Assembly: GCA_964036315.1 (NCBI GenBank)
Contig: OZ038517.1
Location: forward strand, 18,777,477-18,841,476
Direction: 5' to 3'
From: Acanthosepion esculentum
Lineage: Eukaryota > Mollusca > Cephalopoda > Sepiida > Sepiidae
DNA: 64,000 nt
The position numbers and the translations under genes were made by a program. The notes beneath the pieces are model-generated. The model saw only the letters and a program-made list of their open reading frames with translations. It did no database searches and was not told the DNA's origin. Below are positions 23,781 to 36,729 of the stretch, piece by piece. Position 1 is the first letter of the stretch; each line of letters begins with the position of its first letter.

Positions 23781-24757
23781 TACATGGGAACAGAGGGAGG
23801 TGAATATAACAAATATAATGAGCCATTTATAAATATCAAAAATATCTTGCGAGACGGATTTGAACCATCAACCTAAGGATTCCTGAACATTATTACAACA
23901 GTTTTCCGCTCTACCAACAGAGCTATGGCGAGTAAATAGGAACAGTGGAAGGTGAGTATAACAAATATAAGGAGCCATTTATAAATATCAAAAATATCTC
24001 GCGAGACGGTTTTGAATCATCGACCTAAGGATTCCTGAACATTATTACAACAGTTTTACGCTCTACCAACAGAGCTATGGCGAGTAAATAGGAACAGTGG
24101 AAGGTGAGTATAACAAATATAATGAGCCATTTATAAATATCAAAATTATCTCGCGAGACGGATTTGAACCATCGACCTAAGGATTCCTGAACATTATTAC
24201 AACAGTTTTCCGCTCTACCAACAGAGCTATGGCGAGTAAATAGGAACAGTGGAAGGTGAGTATAACAAATATAAGGAGCCATTTATAAATATCAAAAATA
24301 TCTCGCAAGACGGATTTGAACCATCGACCTAAGTATTCCTGACCATTATTACAACAGTTCTCCGCTCTACCAACAGAGCTATCGCGAGTAAATAGGAACA
24401 GTGGAAGGTGAGTATAACAAATATATTGAGCCATTTATATATATCAAAAAATATCGCGCGATACGGATTTGAACCATCGACCTAAAGATTCCTGAACATT
24501 ATTACTACAGTCCTCCGCTCTACCAACTGAGCAATCGCGTGTAGATAGGGACAGAGGAAGGTGAGTATAACAAATATAATGAGCCATTTATAAATATCAA
24601 AAATATCTCGCAAGAGGGATTTGAACCATCGACTTAAGGATTCCTGAACATTATTACTACAGTCCTCCGTTCTACCAACTGAGCTATCTTGAGTACGTAG
24701 GAACGGAGGAAAGTGAGTATATCAAATATAATGAGCCATTTATAAATATCAAAAATA

Positions 24758-24845
24758 TCTCGCGAGACGGATTTGAACCATCGACCTAAGGATTCCTGAA
24801 CATTATTACTACAGTCCTCCGCTCTACCAACTGAGCTACCGCGAG
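24758..24845 (-). tRNA. tRNA-Tyr(GUA)
   Basis: The acceptor 5' half is CTCGCGG, making the seventh pair G-T. The rest is consensus. Confidence 0.75.
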
Positions 24846-25365
24846 CACATAGGAAGAGAGGGAGGTGAATATAACAAATATAATGAGCCATTTATAAATA
24901 TCAAATATATCTCGCGAGACGGATTTGAACCATCGACCTAAGGATCCCTGAACATTATTACAACCGTTCTCCGCCCTACCAACAGAGCTATGGCGAGTAA
25001 ATAGGAACAGTGGAAGATGAGTATAACAAATATAAGGAGCCATTTATAAATATCAAAAATATCTCGCGAGACGGATTTGAATCATCGACCTAAGGATTCC
25101 TGAAGATTATTACTACAGTCCTCCGCTCTACCAACTGAGCTATCGCGAGTACATAGGGACAGAGGAAGGTGAGTATAACAAATATAATGAGCCATTTATA
25201 AATATCAAAAATATCTCGCAAGACGGATTTGTACCATCGACCTAAGGATTCCTGAACACTATTACTACAGTCCTCTGTTCTACCAACTGAGCTATCCCGA
25301 GTACATAGGAACGGAGGAAGGTGAGTATAACAAATATAATGAGCCATTTATAAATATCAAAAACA

Positions 25366-25453
25366 TCTCGCGAGACGGATTTGAACCATCGACCTAAGGA
25401 TTCCTGAACATTATTACAACAGTTCTCCGCTCTACCAACAGAGCTATCGCGAG
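25366..25453 (-). pseudogene. tRNA-Tyr-type unit with anticodon GTT
   Basis: Anticodon at 25,418-25,420 is GTT (Asn box). The linked change GAGAA in the anticodon stem leaves an A30-C40 mismatch, and A14 is T. The same combined variant (plus ACAACAGTTCTCC) recurs in many units between about 21.9 and 27.9 kb, so it spread as a block. Confidence 0.65.
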
Positions 25454-26261
25454 TAAATAGGAGCAGTTGAAGGTGAGTATAACAAATATAATGAGCCATT
25501 TATAAATATCAAAAATACCTCGCATGACGGATTTGAACCATCGACCTAAGGATTCCTGAACATTATTACTACAGTCCTCCGCTGTACCTACTGAGCCATC
25601 GCGAGTACATAGGAAGGTGAGTATAACAAATATAATGAGCCATTTATAAATATCAAAAATATCTCGCGCGACGGATTTGAACCATCGACCTAAGGATTCC
25701 TGAAAATTATTACAACAGTTCTCCGCTCTACCAACAGAGCTATGGCGAGTAAATAGGAACAGCGGAAGGTGAGTATAACAAATATAAGGAGCCATTTATA
25801 AATATCAAAAATATCTCGCGAGACGGATTTGAACCATCGACCTAAGGATTCCTGAACACTATTCCAACAGTTCTCCGCTCTACCAACAGAGCTATCGCAA
25901 GTAAACAGGAACAGAGGAAGGTGAGTATAACAAATATAATGAGCCATTTATAAATATCAAAAATATCTCGCGAGACGGATTTGAACCATCGACCTGAGGA
26001 TTCCTGAACATTATTACAACAGTTTTCCGCTCTACCAACAGAGCTATCGCGAGTACATAGGAAGGTGAGTATAACAAATATAATGAGCTATTTATAAATA
26101 TCAAAAATATTTCGCGAGACGGATTTGAACCATCGACCTAAGGATTCCTGAACATTATTACTACAGTCCTCCGCTCTACCAACTGAGCTATCGCGAGTAC
26201 ATAGGAACAGAGGAAGGTGAGTATAACAAATATAATGCGCCATTTATAAATATCAAAAATA

Positions 26262-26349
26262 TCTCGCGAGACGGATTTGAACCATCGACCTAAGGATTCC
26301 TGAACATTATTACAGCAGTTCTCCGCTCTACCAACAGAGCTATCGCGAG
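26262..26349 (-). pseudogene. tRNA-Tyr-type unit with anticodon GCT
   Basis: The plus strand reads TACAGCAGTTCTCC. The anticodon at 26,314-26,316 is GCT (Ser box), one step from the GTT lineage. It carries the same A30-C40 mismatch and A14 change. Confidence 0.65.
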
Positions 26350-28380
26350 TAAATAGGGCCAGTGGTAGGTGAGTATAACAAATATATTGAGCCATTTATA
26401 AATATCAAAAATATCTCGCGAGACGGATTTGAACCATCGACCTAAGGATTCCTGAACATTATTTCTACAGTCCTCCGCTCTACCAACTGCGCTATCGCGA
26501 GTGCATAGGAACAGCGGAAGGTGAGTATAACAAATATAATGAGCCATTTATAAATATCAAAAATATCTCGCGAGACGGATTTGAAACATCGACCTAAGTA
26601 TTCCTAAACTTTATTACTACAGTCCGCCGCTCTACCAACAGAGCTATCGTGAGTACATAGGAACAGAGGAAGGTGAGTATAACAAATATAATGAGCCATT
26701 TATAAATATCAAAAATATCTCGCAAGTCGGATTCGAACAATCGACCTAAGGATTCCTGAACATTATTACTACAGTCCTACGCTCTGCCAACTGAGCTATC
26801 GCGAGTACACAGGAAATGAGGAAGGTGAGTATAACTAATATTATGAGCCATTTATAAATATCAAAAATATCTCGCAAGACGGATTTGAACCATCGACCTA
26901 AGGATTCCTGAACATTATTACTACAGTCCTCCGCTCTACCAACTGAGCTTTCGCGAGTACATAGGAAGGTGAGTATAACAAATATAATGAGCCATTTATA
27001 AATATCAAAATTAACTCGCCGGTCTGATTTGAACCATCGATCTAAGGTTCCTAACATTATTACTACAGTCCTCGGCTCTACTAACAGAGCTATCGCGAGT
27101 ACATAGGAGCAGTGGAAGGTGAGTATAACAAATATAATGAGCCATTTATAAATATCACAAATATCTCGCGAGACGGATTTGAGCCATCGACCTAAGAATT
27201 CCTGAACATTATTACTACAGTCCTCCGCTCTACCAACTGAGCTATCGCGAGTACGTAGGAACACAGGAAGGTGAGTATAAAAAATATAATGAGCCTTTTA
27301 TAAATATCAAAAATATCTCGCGAGACGGATTTGAACCATCGACCTAAGGATTCCTGAACGTTATTACTACAGACCTCCGCTCAACCAACTGAGCTATCGC
27401 GAGTACATAGGAACAGAGGAAGGTGAGTATAAAAAATATAATGGGCCATTTATAAATATCAAAAATATCTCGCGAGACGCATTTGAACCATCGACCTTAG
27501 GATTCCTGAACATTATTACTACAGTCCTCCGCTCTACCAACTGATCTATCGCGAGTACATAGGGACAGAGGAAGGTGAGTATAACAAATATAATGAGCCA
27601 TTTATAAATATTAAAAATATCTCGCAAGACGGATTTGAACCATCGACCTAAGTATTCCTGAACATTATTACTACAGTCCTCCGTTCTACCAACTGAGCTA
27701 TCGCGGGTACATAGGGACAGAGGAAGGTGAGTATAACAAATATAATGAGCCATTTATAAATATCAAAAATATCTCGTGAGACGGATTTGAACCATCGACC
27801 TAAGGATTCCTGAACATTATTACAACACTTCTCCGCTCTACCCACAGAGCTATCGCGAGTAAATAGGAACAGTGGAAGGTGAGTATAACAAATATATTGA
27901 GCCATTTAAAAATATCAAAAAATATCTCGCGAGACGGATTTGAACCATCGACCTAAAGATTCCTGAACATTATTACTACAGTCCTCCGCTCTACCAACTG
28001 AGCTATCCCGAGTACATAGGGACAGAGGAAGGTGAGTATAACAAATATAATGAGCCATTTATAAATATCAAAAACATCTCCCAGGACGGATTTGAAACAT
28101 CGACGTAAGGATTCCTGAATATTATTACTACAGTACTCCGTTCTACCAACTGAGCTATCTTGAGTACGTAGGAACGGAGGAAGGTGAGTATAACAAATAT
28201 AATGAGCCATTTATAAATATCAAAAATATCTCGCGAGACAGATTTGAACCATCGACCTAAGGATTCCTGAACATTATTACTACAGTCCTCCGCTCTACCA
28301 ACTGAGCTATCGCGAGTACATAGGAACAGAGGGAGGTGAATATAACAAATATAATGAGCCATTTATAAATATCAAATATA

Positions 28381-28468
28381 TCTCGCGAGACGGATTTGAA
28401 CCATCGACCTAAGGATTCCTGAACATTATTACTACAGTCCTCCGCTCTACCAACTGAGCTATCGCGAG
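28381..28468 (-). tRNA. tRNA-Tyr(GUA), consensus body with weak terminator
   Basis: The tRNA body is consensus, but the downstream T run is broken (ATATATTTGATA), so termination may be inefficient and the transcript may read into the next unit. The upstream spacer is the 8-bp-deleted form. Confidence 0.8.
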
Positions 28469-28980
28469 TACATAGGAAGGTGAGTATAACAAATACAATG
28501 AGCCATTTATAAATATCAAAATTATCTCGCGAGACGGATTTGAACCATCGACCTAAGGATTCCTGAACATTATTACCACAGTCCTCTACTCTACCAACTG
28601 AGCTGTTGCAAGTACATAAGTAAAAAGTAAGGTTAGTATAACAAATATAATGAGCCATTTATAAATATCAAAAATATCTCGCAAGACGGATTTGAACCAT
28701 TGACCTAAGGATTCCTGAACATTATTACTACAGACCTCCGCTCTACCAACTGAGCTATCGCGAGTACATAGGAACAGAGGAAGGTGAGTATAACAAATAT
28801 AATGAGCCATTTATAAATATCAAAAATATCTCGCGAGACGGATTTGAACCATCGACCTAAGTATTCCTGAACATTATTACTACAGACCTCCGCTCTACCA
28901 ACTGAGCTATCGCGAGTACATATGAACAGAGGAAGGTGAGTATAAAAAATATAATGGGCCATTTATAAATATCAAAAATA

Positions 28981-29061
28981 TCTCGCGAGACGGATTTGAA
29001 CCATCGACCTAAGGATTCCTGAACATTATTACTACAGTTTTCCGAACTGAGCTATCCCGAG
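28981..29061 (-). pseudogene. tRNA-Tyr-type unit with D-arm deletion
   Basis: Seven bases are missing: plus strand TTTTCCGAACTGAGC in place of TCCTCCGCTCTACCAACTGAGC. This removes G18-G19 and the 3' half of the D stem, leaving 81 bp. The acceptor is also mismatched (CTCGGGA). Dead as a tRNA, yet carried to at least ten sites by block duplication. Confidence 0.75.
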
Positions 29062-29421
29062 TACATAGGAACAGAGGAAGGTGAGTATAACAAATATAAT
29101 GAGACATTTATAAATATCAAAAATATCTCGCGAGACGGATTTGAACCATCGACCTAAGGATTCCTGAACATTATTAGTACAGTCCTCCGCTCTACCAACT
29201 GAGCTATAGCGAGTACATAGGAGCACAGGAAGGTGAGTATAACAAATATAATGAGCCATTTATAAATATCAAAATTATCTCGCAAGACGGATTTGAACCA
29301 TCGACCTAAGGATTCATGAACATTATTACTACAGTCTTCCGCTCTACCAACTGAGCTATCGCGAGTACATAGGAAGGTGAGTATAACAAATACAATGAGC
29401 CATTTATAAATATCAAAAATA

Positions 29422-29509
29422 TCTCGCGAGACGGATTTGAACCATCGACCTAAGGATTCCTGAACATTATTACCACAGTCCTCCGCTCTACCAACTGAGC
29501 TGTTGCGAG
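29422..29509 (-). pseudogene. tRNA-Tyr-type unit with anticodon GTG
   Basis: Anticodon at 29,474-29,476 is GTG (His box). The acceptor 5' half is CTCGCAA and U8 is C (plus strand GCTGTTGCGAG), so pair 6-67 is lost. Copies with the same set of changes occur at about 31,977, 32,874, 34,074, 37,374 and 39,030 through the higher-order repeats. Confidence 0.65.
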
Positions 29510-30935
29510 TACATAAGAAAAAAGTAAGGTTAGTATAACAAATATAATGAGCCATTTATAAATATCAAAAATATCTCGCACGACGGATTTGAACAATTGA
29601 CCTAAGGATTCCTGAACATTATTACTACAGTTCTCCGCTCTACCAACTGAGCTATCGCAAGTACATAGGAACAGAGGAAGGTGAGTATAACAAATATAAT
29701 GAGCCATTTATAAATATCAAAAATATCTCGCGAGACGGATTTGAACCATCGACCTAAGTATTCCTGAACATTATTACTACAGTCCTCCGCTCTACCAACT
29801 GAGCTATCGCGAGTACATATGAACAGAGGAAGGTGAGTATAAAAAATATAATGGGCCATTTATAAATATCAAAAATATCTCGCGAGACGGATTTGAACCA
29901 TCGACCTAAGGATTCCTGAACATTATTACTACAGTTTTCCGAACTGAGCTATCCCGAGTACATAGGAACAGAGGAAGGTGAGTATAACAAATATAATGAG
30001 ACATTTATAAATATCAAAAATATCTCGCGAGACGCATTTGAACCATCGACCTAAGGATTCCTGAACATTATTAGTACAGTCCTCCGCTCTACCAACTGAT
30101 CTATCGCGAGTACATAGGGACAGAGGAAGGTGAGTATAACAAATATAATGAGCCATTTATAAATATTAAAAATATCTCGCAAGACGGATTTGAACCATCG
30201 ACCTAAGTATTCCTGAACATTATTACTACAGTCCTCCGTTCTACCAACTGAGCTATCGCGGGTACATAGGGACAGAGGAAGGTGAGTATAACAAATATAA
30301 TGAGCCATTTATAAATATCAAAAATATCTCGTGAGACGGATTTGAACCATCGACCTAAGGATTCCTGAACATTATTACAACACTTCTCCGCTCTACCCAC
30401 AGAGCTATCGCGAGTAAATAGGAACAGTGGAAGGTGAGTATAACAAATATATTGAGCCATTTAAAAATATCAAAAAATATCTCGCGAGACGGATTTGAAC
30501 CATCGACCTAAAGATTCCTGAACATTATTACTACAGTCCTCCGCTCTACCAACTGAGCTATCCCGAGTACATAGGGACAGAGGAAGGTGAGTATAACAAA
30601 TATAATGAGCCATTTATAAATATCAAAAACATCTCCCAGGACGGATTTGAAACATCGACGTAAGGATTCCTGAATATTATTACTACAGTCCTCCGTTCTA
30701 CCAACTGAGCTATCTTGAGTACGTAGGAACGGAGGAAGGTGAGTATAACAAATATAATGAGCCATTTATAAATATCAAAAATATCTCGCGAGACAGATTT
30801 GAACCATCGACCTAAGGATTCCTGAACATTATTACTACAGTCCTCCGCTCTACCAACTGAGCTATCGCGAGTACATAGGAACAGAGGGAGGTGAATATAA
30901 CAAATATAATGAGCCATTTATAAATATCAAATATA

Positions 30936-31023
30936 TCTCGCGAGACGGATTTGAACCATCGACCTAAGGATTCCTGAACATTATTACTACAGTCCTCCGC
31001 TCTACCAACTGAGCTATCGCGAG
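30936..31023 (-). tRNA. tRNA-Tyr(GUA), duplicate of the unit at 28,381
   Basis: Exact counterpart of 28,381-28,468 in the second 2555-bp repeat, including the broken T run. Confidence 0.8.
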
Positions 31024-33329
31024 TACATAGGAAGGTGAGTATAACAAATACAATGAGCCATTTATAAATATCAAAATTATCTCGCGAGACGGATTTGAAC
31101 CATCGACCTAAGGATTCCTGAACATTATTACCACAGTCCTCTACTCTACCAACGGAGCTGTTGCAAGTACATAAGTAAAAAGTAAGGTTAGTATAACAAA
31201 TATAATGAGCCATTTATAAATATCAAAAATATCTCGCAAGACGGATTTGAACCATTGACCTAAGGATTCCTGAACATTATTACTACAGACCTCCGCTCTA
31301 CCAACTGAGCTATCGCGAGTACATAGGAACAGAGGAAGGTGAGTATAACAAATATAATGAGCCATTTATAAATATCAAAAATATCTCGCGAGACGGATTT
31401 GAACCATCGACCTAAGTATTCCTGAACATTATTACTACAGACCTCCGCTCTACCAACTGAGCTATCGCGAGTACATATGAACAGAGGAAGGTGAGTATAA
31501 AAAATATAATGGGCCATTTATAAATATCAAAAATATCTCGCGAGACGGATTTGAACCATCGACCTAAGGATTCCTGAACATTATTACTACAGTTTTCCGA
31601 ACTGAGCTATCCCGAGTACATAGGAACAGAGGAAGGTGAGTATAACAAATATAATGAGACATTTATAAATATCAAAAATATCTCGCGAGACGGATTTGAA
31701 CCATCGACCTAAGGATTCCTGAACATTATTAGTACAGTCCTCCGCTCTACCAACTGAGCTATAGCGAGTACATAGGAGCACAGGAAGGTGAGTATAACAA
31801 ATATAATGAGCCATTTATAAATATCAAAATTATCTCGCAAGACGGATTTGAACCATCGACCTAAGGATTCATGAACATTATTACTACAGTCTTCCGCTCT
31901 ACCAACTGAGCTATCGCGAGTACATAGGAAGGTGAGTATAACAAATACAATGAGCCATTTATAAATATCAAAAATATCTCGCGAGACGGATTTGAACCAT
32001 CGACCTAAGGATTCCTGAACATTATTACCACAGTCCTCCGCTCTACCAACTGAGCTGTTGCGAGTACATAAGAAAAAAGTAAGGTTAGTATAACAAATAT
32101 AATGAGCCATTTATAAATATCAAAAATATCTCGCACGACGGATTTGAACAATTGACCTAAGGATTCCTGAACATTATTACTACAGTTCTCCGCTCTACCA
32201 ACTGAGCTATCGCAAGTACATAGGAACAGAGGAAGGTGAGTATAACAAATATAATGAGCCATTTATAAATATCAAAAATATCTCGCGAGACGGATTTGAA
32301 CCATCGACCTAAGTATTCCTGAACATTATTACTACAGTCCTCCGCTCTACCAACTGAGCTATCGCGAGTACATATGAACAGAGGAAGGTGAGTATAAAAA
32401 ATATAATGGGCCATTTATAAATATCAAAAATATCTCGCGAGACGGATTTGAACCATCGACCTAAGGATTCCTGAACATTATTACTACAGTTTTCCGAACT
32501 GAGCTATCCCGAGTACATAGGAACAGAGGAAGGTGAGTATAACAAATATAATGAGACATTTATAAATATCAAAAATATCTCGCGAGACGGATTTGAACCA
32601 TCGACCTAAGGATTCCTGAACATTATTAGTACAGTCCTCCGCTCTACCAACTGAGCTATAGCGAGTACATAGGAGCACAGGAAGGTGAGTATAACAAATA
32701 TAATGAGCCATTTATAAATATCAAAATTATCTCGCAAGACGGATTTGAACCATCGACCTAAGGATTCCTGAACATTATTACTACAGTCTTCCGCTCTACC
32801 AACTGAGCTATCGCGCGTACATAGGAAGGTGAGTATAACAAATACAATGAGCCATTTATAAATATCAAAAATATCTCGCGAGACGGATTTGAACCATCGA
32901 CCTAAGGATTCCTGAACATTATTACCACAGTCCTCCGCTCTACCAACTGAGCTGTTGCGAGTACATAAGAAAAAAGTAAGGTTAGTATAACAAATATAAT
33001 GAGCCATTTATAAATATCAAAAATATCTCGCACGACGGATTTGAACCATTGACCTAAGGATTCCTGAACATTATTACTACAGTTCTCCGCTCTACCAACT
33101 GAGCTATCGCAAGTACATAGAACCAGAGAAAAGTGAGTATAACAAATATAATGAGCCATTTATAAATATCAAAAATAACTCGCGAGACGGATTTGAACCA
33201 TCGACCTAAGGATTCCTGAACATTATTATTACAGTCCTCTGCTCTACCAACAGAGCTATTGCGAGTACATAGGAACAGTGGAAGGTGAGTATAACAAATA
33301 TAATGAGCCATTTATAAATATCAAAAATA

Positions 33330-33417
33330 TCTCGCGAGACGGATTTGAACCATCGACCTAAGGATTCCTGAACGTTATTACTACAGTCCTCCGCTCTACC
33401 AACTGAGCTATCGCGAG
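33330..33417 (-). tRNA. tRNA-Tyr(GUA), intron variant
   Basis: Consensus body. The intron reads TAATAACGTTCAGGA (T to C at its seventh base). This private intron variant marks a lineage repeated at 34,530, 36,642, 38,298 and 39,498. Confidence 0.82.
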
Positions 33418-34529
33418 TACATAGGAACAGAGGAAGGTGAGTATAACAAATATAATGAGCCATTTATAAATATCAAAAATATCTCGCGAGACGGATTTGA
33501 ACCATCGACCTAAGTATTCCTGAACATTATTACTACAGTCCTCCGCTCTACCAACTGAGCTATCGCGAGTACATATGAACAGAGGAAGGTGAGTATAAAA
33601 AATATACTGGGCCATTTATAAATATCAAAAATATCTCGCGAGACGGGTTTGAACCATCGACCTAAGGATTCTGAACATTATTACTACAGTTCTCAGAACT
33701 GAGCTATCCCGAGTACATAGGAACAGAGGAAGGTGAGTATAACAAATATAATGAGACATTTATAAATATCAAAAATATCTCGCGAGACGGATTTGAACCA
33801 TCGACCTAAGGATTCCTGAACATTATTAGTACAGTCCTCCGCTCTACCAACTGAGCTATAGCGAGTACATAGGAGCACAGGAAGGTGAGTATAACAAATA
33901 TAATGAGCCATTTATAAATATCAAAATTATCTCGCAAGTCGGATTTGAACCATCGACCGAAGGATTCCTGAACATTATTACTACAGTCTTCCGCTCTACC
34001 AACTGAGCTATCGCGAGTACATAGGAAGGTGAGTATAACAAATACAATGAGCCATTTATAAATATCAAAAATATCTCGCGAGACGGATTTGAACCATCGA
34101 CCTAAGGATTCCTGAACATTATTACCACAGTCCTCCGCTCTACCAACTGAGCTGTTGCGAGTACATAAGAAAAAAGTAAGGTTAATATAACAAATATAAT
34201 GAGCCATTTATAAATATCAAAAATATCTCGCACGACGGATTTGAACCATTGACCTAAGGATTCCTGAACATTATTACTACAGTTCTCCGCTCTACCAACT
34301 GAGCTATCGCAAGTACATAGAACCAGAGAAAAGTGAGTATAACAAATATAATGAGCCATTTATAAATATCAAAAATAACTCGCGAGACGGATTTGAACCA
34401 TCGACCTAAGGATTCCTGAACATTATTATTACAGTCCTCTGCTCTACCAACAGAGCTATTGCGAGTACATAGGAACAGTGGAAGGTGAGTATAACAAATA
34501 TAATGAGCCATTTATAAATATCAAAAATA

Positions 34530-34617
34530 TCTCGCGAGACGGATTTGAACCATCGACCTAAGGATTCCTGAACGTTATTACTACAGTCCTCCGCTCTACC
34601 AACTGAGCTATCGCGAG
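34530..34617 (-). tRNA. tRNA-Tyr(GUA), intron variant, second copy
   Basis: Counterpart of 33,330 at an offset of 1200 bp, with the same intron base change. Confidence 0.82.
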
Positions 34618-35129
34618 TACATAGGAACAGAGGAAGGTGAGTATAACAAATATAATGAGCCATTTATAAATATCAAAAATATCTCGCGAGACGGATTTGA
34701 ACCATCGACCTAAGTATTCCTGAACATTATTACTACAGTCCTCCGCTCTACCAACTGAGCTATCGCGAGTACATATGAACAGAGGAAGGTGAGTATAAAA
34801 AATATACTGGGCCATTTATAAATATCAAAAATATCTCGCGAGACGGGTTTGAACCATCGACCTAAGGATTCTGAACATTATTACTACAGTTCTCCGAACT
34901 GAGCTATCCCGAGTACATAGGAACTGAGGAAGGTGTGTATAACAAATATAATGAGCCATTTATAAATATCAAAAATATCTCGCGAGACGGATTTGAACCA
35001 TCGACCTAAGGATTCCTGAACATTATTACTACAGTCCTCCGCTCTAGCAACTGAACTATCGCGAGTACCTAGGAACAGAGGAAGGTGAGTATAACAAATA
35101 TAATGAGCCATTTATAAATATCAAAAATA

Positions 35130-35217
35130 TCTCGCAAGACGGATTTGAACCATCGACCTAAGGATTCCTGAACATTATTACTACAGTCCTCCGCTCTACC
35201 AACTGAGCTATCGCGAG
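35130..35217 (-). tRNA. tRNA-Tyr(GUA)
   Basis: Acceptor with G6-T67 pair, otherwise consensus. Upstream spacer of the 8-bp-deleted type. Confidence 0.8.
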
Positions 35218-35425
35218 TACATAGGAAGGTGAGTATAACAAATACAATGAGCCATTTATAAATATCAAAAATATCCCGCGAGACGGATTTGAACCATCGA
35301 CCTAAGGATTCCTGAACATTACTACCACAGTCCTCCGCTCTACCAACTGAGCTGTTGCGAGTACATAAGTAAAAAGTAATGTTAGTATAACAAATATAAT
35401 GAGCCATTTATAAATATCAAAAATA

Positions 35426-35513
35426 TCTCGCGAGACGGATTTGAACCATCGACCTAAGGATTCCTGAACGTTATTACTACAGTCCTCCGCTCTACCAACT
35501 GAGCTATCGCGAG
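35426..35513 (-). tRNA. tRNA-Tyr(GUA), intron variant
   Basis: Same intron variant as 33,330 but with the CATCGGAACAG spacer typical of the 40-53 kb zone, so it is a mosaic of two spacer lineages. Confidence 0.8.
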
Positions 35514-36641
35514 TACATCGGAACAGAGGAAGGTGAGTATAACAAATATAATGACCCATTTATAAATATCAAGATTATCTCACAAGACGGATTTGAACCA
35601 TCGACTTAAGAATTCCTGAACATAATTACTACAGTCCTCCGCTCGACCAACAGAGCTATCGCGAGTACATACGAACAGAGGAAGGTGAGTATAACAAATA
35701 TAATGAGCCATTTATAAATATCAAAAATATCTCGCGAAACGGATTTGAACCATCGACCTAAGGATTCCTGAACATTATTACTACAGCCCTCCGCTCTACC
35801 AACAGAGCTATCTCAAGTACATAGGAACAGAGGATGGTGAGTATAACAAATATAATGAGCCATTTATAAATATCAAAAATATCCCGCGAGACGGATTTGA
35901 ACCATCGACGTAAGGATTCCTGAACATTATAACTACAGTCCTCCGCTCTACCAACTGAGCTATCGCAAGGTCAAAGGAACGGAAGAAGGTGAGTATATCA
36001 AATATAATGAGCCATTTATAAATATCAAAAATATCTCGCGAGACGGATTTGAACCATCGACCTATGGATTCTTGAACATTATTACTACAGTCTTCCGCTC
36101 TACCAACTGAGCTGTTGCGAGTACATAAGAAAAAAGTAAGGTTAGTATATCAAATACAATGAGCCATTTATAAATATCAAAAATATCCCGCGAGACGGAT
36201 TTGAACCATCGACCTAAGGATTCCTGAACATTACTACCACAGTCCTCCGCTCTACCAACTGAGCTGTTGCGAGTACATAAGAAAAAAGTAAGGTTAGTAT
36301 AACAAATATAATGAGCCATTTATAAATATCAAAAATATCTCGCACGACGGATTTGAACCATTGACCTAAGGATTCCTGAACATTATTACTACAGTTCTCC
36401 GCTCTACCAACTGAGCTATCGCAAGTACATAGAACTAGAGAAAAGTGAGTATAACAAATATAATGAGCCATTTATAAATATCAAAAATAACTCGCGAGAC
36501 GGATTTGAACCATCGACCTAAGGATTCCTGAACATTATTATTACAGTCCTCTGCTCTACCAACAGAGCTATTGCGAGTACATAGGAACAGTGGAAGGTGA
36601 GTATAACAAATATAATGAGCCATTTATAAATATCAAAAATA

Positions 36642-36729
36642 TCTCGCGAGACGGATTTGAACCATCGACCTAAGGATTCCTGAACGTTATTACTACAGTC
36701 CTCCGCTCTACCAACTGAGCTATCGCGAG
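36642..36729 (-). tRNA. tRNA-Tyr(GUA), intron variant
   Basis: Member of the 33,330 lineage inside the first 1656-bp repeat copy. All stems paired. Confidence 0.82.

Larger units (their letters stand above)
17401..27475 (-). repeat. Array zone 2: units with GGAACAGAGGAAGG spacer
   Basis: The plus-strand spacer is mostly TACATAGGAACAGAGGAAGG, and the 5' acceptor half is often CTCGCGA, giving a perfect acceptor stem. A variant lacking 8 bp of the spacer (ACATAGGAAGGTGAG) recurs. Around 21.8-27.5 kb many units have an altered anticodon loop (plus strand ACAACAGTTCTCC). Confidence 0.8.
27476..32585 (-). repeat. 2555-bp higher-order repeat, two tandem copies
   Basis: Copy 1 runs from 27,476 to 30,030 and copy 2 from 30,031 to 32,585. 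Both start at the private GACGCATTTG variant and carry the same ordered set of variant units at an offset of exactly 2555 (for example the TTAAAAATATC and GGAACAGTGG units and the ATTTAAAAATATCAAAA unit). Nested inside is an 897-bp repeat, best seen as the D-arm-deleted unit at about 29,035, 29,932, 31,590 and 32,487. The two copies differ at only a few bases. Confidence 0.85.
32870..35110 (-). repeat. 1200-bp higher-order repeat
   Basis: Unit series starting at about 32,902, 33,054, 33,206 and 33,358 recur at 34,102, 34,254, 34,406 and 34,558, an offset of 1200 bp. That is eight units with small deletions. The pattern includes the ACATAGAACCAGAGAAAAGT unit, the GGAACAGTGG unit and the ATACTGGGCC unit in the same order. 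Confidence 0.8.
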
